From: Eutreptiella sp. 'Long Island Sound 2002'
Lineage: Eukaryota; Euglenozoa; Euglenophyceae; Eutreptiales; Eutreptiaceae
NCBI GenBank assembly: GCA_964036045.1
Contig: OZ038392.1
Coordinates: 17,691,612 to 17,755,611, forward strand
Length of the DNA: 64,000 nucleotides
Direction: 5' to 3'
Shown: in pieces, positions 57,210 to 64,000 of the stretch
Numbering within the stretch: the first letter of the stretch is position 1
How the letters are laid out: each line of letters starts with the position of its first letter
Position numbers and translations under genes: made by a program
The notes under the pieces: model-generated
What the model saw: the letters and a program-made list of their open reading frames with translations, nothing else
Told to the model about the DNA's origin: nothing
Database searches by the model: none

Positions 57210-58129
57210 ATGTTATCGGATGATTGTCACGTGTACTCGCTAGAGGTGGTAGTCCAGGACGTGATCCGGGCATACAACTTCCGAAACGGGCTGCCGACAC
57301 GAAACCCGATACCAATCACTGCGCTGATCAACGCTGTCGTCAACGAGAGATCCCAAAAATCACGGGATAGCCGTAGTGTTTTCCAGACCTGCGGCCTGCT
57401 TGATATGAAAGAGACAATGCAAACCACGCATGAGAAAAAACGCAGGAGGTGGCTCGAATCCCATCCCCGTTTCGTGGTCGCTGACGATAAGGTTGGGCTA
57501 AAAGTAGAGGACTGTGCACACGAGAAATTGGAGGCGCCCTTCAGGGAACTGATCCTGTCCGTGGATCCAAGGAATGCGATTATGCCTTTGTCCCAGTTCA
57601 TGAATATCCTGCGACGTAGATTTTCTGATCGCGAGTACGATTATGAACTGTTTTCAAACTGTTGGTTCCTTACCTTCACAATGAAGATGGGTTTGCCCAC
57701 ACCCATGCTTGCCAATCGGAGTGTTAAGGCCTGGATCAAGGCAAGTGACAAATTGGGTATAATGGGTGTGAAAATAGATGATGCAAGGATGCGGGATTAT
57801 GTAGTGATATTGGACGAGACGACGTATGGGAGTATCAGCATGCGTATGCAACGCGACATTGATGTTCGTATGAAGGCCAATGATGAATTTGTGCAACGTC
57901 TCAGAGAGGTTGTCAGGGAGAAGAATGCGTGGTTGAGACTAGAAGAACTTGAGGCGATCATGCAAATGCCAAGGGCTGGATGGAATGGCGTGCGAAAGGC
58001 TGTGGTACACGCACGACACCAAGATCAACCCGTTGCAATGGAGAAGTTTAACGATCATTGGTATTGTGGTGTACAGGGAGGAATCAAAGAGTTGCCCCCT
58101 GACCCTGCCCCCCGGGTGCCGTTGCCGTT
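57210..58129 (+). CDS. Gene E: unknown protein, about 307 aa before element 4 inserted
   Basis: ATG 57210 follows an A-rich leader with TAAATAAATAAAA. The protein is basic in the middle (THEKKRRRWLESHPRF) and has MKMGLPTPMLANRSVKAW and VRLREVV-type helices. It is the best-preserved member of a local family (fragments at 44.8 and 51.8 kb). Element 4 begins at 58130, inside the last codon: without it the frame ends VPLPF-TAG, like the fragment's LPLPL-stop. Today the frame continues about 41 codons into the LTR. No family assigned. Confidence 0.6.
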
Positions 58130-58403
58130 TGTACTGATCTTGGAGATCTTGTCTTTTGAGTGCTATTTTCCCCATGATCTGCTTAGTGATTTTGAAATCC
58201 AAATGCGAACCCGGCAACAGAGCAGCACGCGATTGATCTCAGAAACCACTACATAGTTTCATCCCAGTGTTCTGCACAGTACACAAAATGAATTTGATTC
58301 AATGGTTTAATAATTGAATTGCATTGCACTGTGCTTTACATATGCACGCACGCGCGTCCACTAAATAATCGTGGTCTGCGCGCACGTGCTGAGTTCCATT
58401 ACA
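58130..58403 (-). repeat. Element 4 3' LTR
   Basis: 274 bp, aligned end to end with 60201-60474. Confidence 0.9.
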
Positions 58404-58411
58404 CTCCCCTC
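58404..58411 (-). other. Element 4 polypurine tract
   Basis: The minus strand reads GAGGGGAG next to the 3' LTR, in the same position as in element 2. Confidence 0.5.
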
Positions 58412-59457
58412 ACAAGCCATGTGCAGGGTGCTGAGGCACCAGGCAAAGGGCTGACAAGAGATATGATGGACCTCAGCACTGCACAAAATATGGGTGTAAC
58501 CTCCATCTTAGTTTGAGATTTCCGAAATTGCAGAGTTTTGGGCTAACGACTCCGGATCCCACGGAATACACAATCAGCAATGGCACATACAAGATTGAGT
58601 CCAAATCATCATTAAAAATGCAAGACCCGAAGAAAAATAGACACTCAGAAAGTGTTACACCTAGCACTGCACCTAGCACAGGGCTGATACAGAGCATGAA
58701 GGACTCAGCACTGCATCGGATCTGAGTTAGATCATTAATAAGTGTCTGTATCTTTTCGGCTATACCAAGCTGCACACTGACTGAAATGTATAAACACTAC
58801 CCCATACTGCACAGAGTGCCAAAGCAGTGCGTGCTTGGTCAGAAAGAGAAGAAAACTGAACTACTTTACACCGCTTGCTGGGTTTGTTTTGCCAAAAAAG
58901 TTTTGAAAAGACACTGCAAAAGTTTCCGCCCTAGGGGAAAACCTTCACTGCGTTTCCAAAACCCTGCAGTTTCACAAAAATACAGCTAGACAAACAGAAA
59001 CATGGCAACAGCAAAACAACGCGCAGAATGTTGTTGTGCTGCCCACACTGGGTTGGCATCCACAGTGCTCGTAAAAAGGCACGTCAGTGCGCGAAGCCAC
59101 AGACACAAGTGCAAGAAAACAAAGTAAAGGCACATATCAGAGCCACGGCTACTTTACAGAAAACTGCACTTCGAAGGCAAAGAGACCAGGACTGACCTAC
59201 TCAATTTTTACATTCAAATCAGACGCACTGCCATCCACACATGGCAGGCAAGGAAACAAGCAGGAAGAATAACATGTGTTGCAGAAGGGTGCGAGACCAA
59301 CGTGTCCCAGCGTACCAAAGCAGTGGCGAGCCCCTCAGAGGCGAGCCCATGGCCCAGCCTTCAGGCCCAGCGCCATAGAAGACGAAACAGAGCAAAAAAA
59401 AATTAGTCCTTAAAACCAAAACACACGTAGCGAGCCTCATGCAGGCCCAGCAATACT

Positions 59458-60130
59458 ACTGTCGTCCCTGCCCGCGCTTGCGTGGGCGATCACAGCGTCG
59501 GCACTTGAACGTGGCGTGTCTCTTCTTTTCGTCACCGCGTTGGCATGGATCATCATCCTCAACCGTCGCGCAGGAGCCAACAGCCTTCGTATTCTCTTCA
59601 TCAAACAACTCAGCAGCGCGAGACGAACTGTTCGCACAAATGATGGCTCACGTTCAAGGCACTCCAAAGCCCTGACGTGTTCGTAACCATAACTCAACGT
59701 GCAGTCAGACCAGGGCACTCCTTTATCGCGATAGCTCAACAGCTCCTCCACATTCCACAGCATCTGCGGGTGCTGCTTGACCTCAGCCTCATGACTTCAG
59801 CGACACCCCGCCGCGTTACGCGCACTGCCAAACCACCAATCAGCGTAAGCAAGCTGCTGAAGTTTGAATTCCTCCCAAGGCACCTTTGACGGTCGAGCAG
59901 CTTGTTCTATCTCAGCGCAAATAAAAGGCTTATCTCCTGGCAACGCATCAGGAACAGGCTCTCCTCTATAGGTAAAAACAGCGTACTTGCTTCGCAAACC
60001 TGCCATAGAAATCTTGCTGAGTCTCACAAACTCGCTCTCAAACTTCGTGACTTCTTGGCCTCAGCTCCCAAAACGACAGTCAATAACCAACCTGCAGCCG
60101 CTGGCGATCGTCAAATACTGCAAATTCGGC
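59458..60130 (-). pseudogene. Element 4 degenerate gag-like coding region
   Basis: One frame covers 60027 down to 59600, through a TGA at about 59796 (PFICAEIEQAARPSKVPWEEF; LSYRDKGVPWSDCTLSYGYEH). A second frame then ends with DDDPCQRGDEKKRHATFKCRRC and a basic GQGRQ tail, a possible zinc-binding end. This is the only coding-like region of element 4, and the zinc/basic tail suggests gag. Low confidence in the start. Confidence 0.35.
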
Positions 60131-60200
60131 GAACTTCAATCACTCCAGAAATGACCCCAATATCACCAAAGAGAGTTTCACGGAAATCAAACACTGGGAT

Positions 60201-60474
60201 TGTAATGATCTTGGAGATCTTCTCTTTTGAGTGCTATTTTCCCCGTGATCTCCTTAGTGATTTCGAAATCCAAATGCGAATCCGGCAACGGAGCAGCACG
60301 TGATTGATCTCATCAATCACTACGTAGTTTCATCCCAGTGTTCTGCACAGTACACAAAATGAATTTGATTCAATAGTTTGATAATTGAATTGCATTGCAC
60401 TGTGCTTTACATATGCACGCACGCGCGTTCACTAAATGATCGCGGTCTGCGCGCACGTGCTGAGTTTCATTACA
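60201..60474 (-). repeat. Element 4 5' LTR
   Basis: TGTAATGATC...CATTACA, 274 bp. The adjoining internal sequence ATCCCAGTG does not start with TGG, so no standard PBS is evident. Confidence 0.9.
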
Positions 60475-61058
60475 CGTTTTAGTATACCTCCCTGGCTCCA
60501 CCACTGTCCCACATTACCCACCCATTGCCATAACCAGTCAACATCAGGTTCAGGTTCATCAGGTCTAACTGGGAATCGCAGCAACCTGGCGTCGTTGTAA
60601 TCCTGTAGTCTGCTTTCTAATGAGGTACAGTCCAGACAGTCGTACTTAAGCCTTCCATAAGGACATATTCCAGTGGCGGTGGCGATGCACTCTGGTTCAT
60701 TGCAGTGTGCTTTCCGCCTCCCATGTGAACATATTGCGGTGGCGTTGGCGATGCACTCCGGTTCTTTGCAATGTGCCTTTTCCCTCTGTAAGGTGTACAT
60801 GCGCCCATAACCCACAGAAGCAGGTTGCGAGGTATAATGCCGCAGAATATAGGTCGCGCGTGAGTGCGTAAATGATAATGGGAGATTCACGAATTTGTGT
60901 GTTATTTGGAAACACAGTTTATGTTTACATGTTTGTAGATATGACATGAACCCGTGTGGAATATCTTGAATGTTGTCTCGACGAGGTCTGTGCTTGGACT
61001 TCTTGGTGTTCGCCGTGCCAGGGATAGGAAGAGGCCTTACAAAACGTTCAGATCCCAC
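60475..61058 (-). CDS. Gene F: Cys/His repeat protein
   Basis: ATG 61056-61058 or, more likely, the Met at about 60947. Two tandem units (AHCKEPECIANATAICSHGR and AHCNEPECIATATGICPYGR) and a third start (YDCLDC) give a CX4C-X7-C-x-HGR-x-K pattern, reminiscent of the C-x-HG repeats of algal and large-virus proteins that probably bind zinc. The C-terminal half is acidic with two Trp-rich turns. Its present end lies in the element 4 LTR; before insertion the frame ran antisense into the end of gene E, so E and F converged. Confidence 0.5.
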
Positions 61059-61602
61059 GGGGATTTTAACTCGTCGTTTCCGTGTCGTTCCTGTGATGTT
61101 CTGCGACGTTGCGTCTGTGAAGAACTATGAGAACTACTCCCAAACAAAACTGCTGAACATGATCCAACACCAGCGAGTCGTGGATGTCAAGATCAACAGG
61201 CTGACAGTTCGAGAATACTGCCGCAAAACTGGAGACTACAGCTTTGGTGAGCTGGAGTACTTGCTGACAGCGAAGGAGCGACAGGAGTGTTCTGACAGCC
61301 ACGAGAAAGGCTGCCAGTTGTGGTATGAAAGTTACTCTCAAAGCCTACGGCAAGTGCGGGCTGAAACTGAAGAGTACCACCGACACGTAGACCGCGCTGT
61401 TGAACAGCTACAAGCAGGGGAGTCTTTTTGGGGCTCCTTTAAAACCACTGTGGATGCCTTGGAGTCTGGGGTCAAGGTGATGAGCGCCAGGGCTGAAGAT
61501 CGCGCTCTGACGAGCGCTCTGAATGGGATGCCGCAACAGCCGCGCAAGAGGGGAACGCGTGGCAAGAGGCGCTCCTTTAAAAGCAGTACGACTACTCATT
61601 AA
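60970..61602 (+). CDS. Hypothetical protein, up to 210 aa
   Basis: The plus-strand frame overlaps the first codons of gene F in antisense; a later Met (VMFCDVASVKNYENYSQ, about 61098) would avoid this. It is helical with LNMIQHQRVVDVKINRL, EYLLTAKERQEC and a coiled segment (VRAETEEYHRHVDRAVEQL), ending in a very basic tail (RKRGTRGKRRSFKSS). No family recognised. Confidence 0.45.
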   Translation: MLSRRGLCLDFLVFAVPGIGRGLTKRSDPTGILTRRFRVVPVMFCDVASVKNYENYSQTKLLNMIQHQRVVDVKINRLTVREYCRKTGDYSFGELEYLLTAKERQECSDSHEKGCQLWYESYSQSLRQVRAETEEYHRHVDRAVEQLQAGESFWGSFKTTVDALESGVKVMSARAEDRALTSALNGMPQQPRKRGTRGKRRSFKSSTTTH

Positions 61603-62718
61603 GTGCAGGTTGTAGGAACAGTAGCAATCCGACCCGTGTGTTGTCTCTTTTGCACGAGTAGCGTTGCGCTCCGTGTGTCTTTTTTGCTCTGTGGCCAGTC
61701 TTGTGTAGCACCTTGCTCCTTTCACGTGCCGCGAGTAGCATTTAGTAGGCCGTGGGTGCGTTCCTGGCTGTGTTCCCTACGTCTGCCTTGGTTAACCTTT
61801 TCTCCCTTGTTGATAGACTTCAAGGGAGCTGTTCACAAGACAGCTGTTTACCAGATTTACGGTGCAAACGCGAGAGAAGCCGCACATGCCAGTAGCTCTG
61901 GTATGTGTTTGCGTGCTTCGCTGTTTCGTTTTCTTTCGTTGCTGCTTTTTTTTGTACTGTTTTCATTCGTATGTCAGTGAGAAGTTGGTGTTTCAGTCAC
62001 AAGGAGAAGTGGGCGCCGAAGAGTGGACAAGTTTTTTTTGGCTGTGTCTGCTTCATGGTGCACTTGCGAAGTCGTGCGTTCGTAGTCTTCGTGTGCGCGT
62101 CGTGGAATTGGTTTCAGCTTCGTGCATGCATGCTTGCTGGCTAGCTTGTACGTGCGGTCGTGGTGTATGATGGTGAGATCTGATTTGATGATGCGTGCAT
62201 GTCAAAATGAGTTGCGTGTTGGTGCTCAGTTTTCCTTCAGCGCCATCGTCATTTGATTCATATGTACACACTGACATACGCTCTTGCTTTCGTTTTTGCA
62301 CCTGATTCGTTCTCAGGCATCCTTTGAGAGATCGTAGCTTCGGGTGTCCGACCTTGTCTCTTCGTTTCTTTGCTAGTTTGCTGGTTCGTGCTTTTTCTCT
62401 TCGTTTTGTGTATTGTCTCACAGGCAACGGCGAGAGCTGGAGTCCTGAAGTAAGTTAACGATGGGTTTTGAAGAAGTCCTCGCTGTATATACCAAGGAAT
62501 GTTTTTTTCAGTGACTTGAGGACATTTACGGGAACAATTTTGAGGCTCCACTTTGTTGCTCTGCCTTTGTTTGTCTTTTTTCTTTCAGCATGGACAGGGT
62601 TTTGCAGAAGGTTCACTGCCTTTTGTGTGGCGTTGTTGTGCTTTTGGCAAGCCTGTTATTTAGTGCTCATTGGCCGCGCACGCCATGGAACCAGTTTTTA
62701 CTGTAAAATGGGTTGGAG
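61603..62718. other. Gene-free stretch
   Basis: T- and GT-rich sequence with only short ORFs. Nothing supported on either strand. Confidence 0.6.
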
Positions 62719-63220
62719 CACCTAGGATTTTATGGGGTTCAATTATCCTGAAACTCATTGAGACACAATTTGAGTGTCTCAACGTGTGTCTCAACTTAAC
62801 CACAACTTGAGTTTTGACAATTCGTGGTTCACCTTGACTATAAGTATTGAAAAAGAAATGGGGTGATGTGCAGTTACCCTGCCATAGACTGTCAAAATCA
62901 ATTTCGAGCTCAAATTCCAATGTTTTGTCCCGCGGCGACGCTACCAGTGCGGGCGGTTGGTTGCTGTCCCGAATTCACGTGAAATGAAACACAAACCATG
63001 CTGATTGGGCCAAGATGACACGCGAAAAATTGGAATTTGAGTTTTGAATTGATTTTGACAGTCTATGGCAGCGTTACTGCGCATCAACCCAGTTTCTTAT
63101 AGTCAAGGTGCTCCTGAAATTGTCAAATTGAGGTTGTGGTTAAGTTGAGACACACATTGAGACCCTCAACTTGTGTGTCAATGAGTTAGGGGATAATTGG
63201 ACACCATAAAATCCTAGGTG
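62719..63220. mobile_element. Foldback/MITE with long terminal inverted repeats, 502 bp
   Basis: The left end CACCTAGGATTTTATGG and the reverse complement of the right end are the same. The inverted arms run about 170-190 bp (to about 62910 and from about 63030), including tgccatagactgtcaaaatcaatt against its complement. There is no coding capacity, and no clear target duplication. Confidence 0.8.
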
Positions 63221-64000
63221 GTCCCGTGTGTGCAGTGGTGCATTGCGTGCCTTGGTACAGTCTGTGCTATGGTAGTTGCTGTGAGGTAGGTAGGTAGGTA
63301 GGTATCTTCGGGAGCTCGGGATGCCTCCTTTGACATTGCAGGAAGAAGGTCTTACCAAGGGGACGTCCTGTCCCTCCCACTGCCCTATGTCAGGTGCCTC
63401 TTGAGCCGCTCCCGCATGTGCTTGGGAAGGCATTGTCGCGGCCACCCGGTCCATGTGTCCCAGGTGGGAGGGTGTCCCCACATGTGTCCATGGGTAGGGC
63501 CACATGCCCCCTCCTTTGGGCGGCAGCTCTGGGGGGCTGCCCAGCCGTGTGGAGTATCTCTCACCACAAGGGGTATTGCTCCCGCTTGTCTACGGTACGA
63601 CCGCCTCACCCTTGTGGCTTGAGTTGCGGGGCCACTCTGCTTGGCAGGTGACCCCCTCCTGGACTGTGTACCGGCTCGCCTGTCACCGGTTGCTTCCATG
63701 GCTCCGGGTGACGTTTGCCATGGTCCCCGATGCAGCCTGGCCGGGCTCGGACCAGTGGCTTTGGAGTACCGCTCCTGCCACTGGCCCGGTGGGTCGGCTG
63801 GGTCGCCCCAGTGCGTCCGACCCATGAGGTATTGGTTCTTTCCTGTCCCTCGGCCGCCCCACGTGTGTGCAGTGTCCTGTGCCGTTGGGCTCCTGTTCAC
63901 CGGTGTGCCCGCGCGGTTTGCTGTGGTGTGTCTGCGGTGTCCTGGGCCAGCTGGCTCCTGTTCACCGGTGTGCTCGCTCGGTGTGTTGTGTTGCATGTGC
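63221..64000. other. GC-rich non-coding end with short tandem repeats
   Basis: A GTAG tetranucleotide run at 63284-63304 and a 65-bp tandem unit (gtgtcctg...ctcctgttcaccggtgtg) at 63872 and 63937, continuing to the window edge. Open frames here have repeat-like Pro/Gly/Thr/Arg composition and no recognisable domain. It may be the edge of another element. Confidence 0.5.

Larger units (their letters stand above)
58130..60474 (-). mobile_element. Element 4: short LTR retrotransposon, 2.35 kb
   Basis: 274-bp LTRs at 58130-58403 and 60201-60474 have termini TGTA(A/C)TG...CATTACA and are flanked by the 4-bp duplication CGTT (58126-58129 and 60475-60478). A pyrimidine tract CTCCCCTC follows the left LTR, so the element reads on the minus strand. 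The LTRs differ at about 18 sites by eye, making it the oldest of the three island insertions. There is no RT, so it is non-autonomous (TRIM-like). Confidence 0.85.

Noticed and set aside
58473-58775. 100-aa minus-strand ORF with two hydrophobic segments
   Set aside because: Lies in the non-coding 3' part of element 4 among short imperfect repeats (cagcactgca words), without homologues in the other elements.
1-61058. Reassigned stop codons (variant genetic code) as explanation for the in-frame stops
   Set aside because: All three stop types occur in frame, and intact genes end with TGA, TAG and TAA at sensible places. Decay by C-to-T change is simpler.
63385-63996. 203-aa minus-strand ORF at the window end
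   Set aside because: Low-complexity Gly/Pro/Thr/Arg composition arising from GC-rich tandem repeats; no domain.
1-64000. tRNA, rRNA, CRISPR arrays and bacterial-type operons
   Set aside because: None could be recognised. The repeats present are LTRs, mini- and microsatellites.

Overview
The window reads as nuclear DNA of a eukaryotic protist, most likely an alga. There is no bacterial operon structure, and about 70% of the sequence is LTR retrotransposon. Short TTAGGG-type repeats occur between genes. I cannot name the species.

Layout. (1) 1 to about 9.08 kb holds the 5' part of a Ty3/gypsy element on the minus strand (element 1). It appears nested in an older gypsy-like element (element 0, to about 12.47 kb). 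(2) An older gene-dense segment, called the 'island' here, starts near 12.5 kb and runs to about 61.6 kb. Three LTR elements interrupt it: element 2 (14257-24486, TSD GCACA), element 3 (24881-42442, 17.6 kb with 3.25-kb LTRs, TSD GTGG) and the small element 4 (58130-60474, 274-bp LTRs, TSD CGTT). Removing elements 2 and 4 in silico restores the reading frame of the interrupted gene. Removing element 3 restores a gene end shared with a nearby paralogue. (3) 61.6-64 kb is gene-poor and contains a 502-bp foldback/MITE and short tandem repeats.

The island is the most unusual part. It holds compact, apparently intronless ORFs with A-rich leaders: two paralogous Cys-rich membrane proteins with the cysteine layout of the A16/G9/J5 family of large DNA viruses, a membrane-anchored PAN-like protein, F-box-like proteins, a 'GETH' family protein resembling giant-virus hypotheticals, a NAA60-like acetyltransferase, and several duplicated or shuffled families. 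I read it as a decaying endogenous segment from a nucleocytoplasmic large DNA virus of protists. That is an inference.

The large retroelements (1, 2, 3) share the order gag - protease - Dam-like methyltransferase fold - RT - RNase H - integrase; chromodomains are seen in 2 and 3. Elements 1 and 3 are one lineage. Retroelement and island genes mostly decay in the same way: reading frames stay open over kilobases and are broken by isolated TGA, TAG or TAA codons, all reachable from CGA, CAG or CAA by one C-to-T change, with fewer frameshifts.
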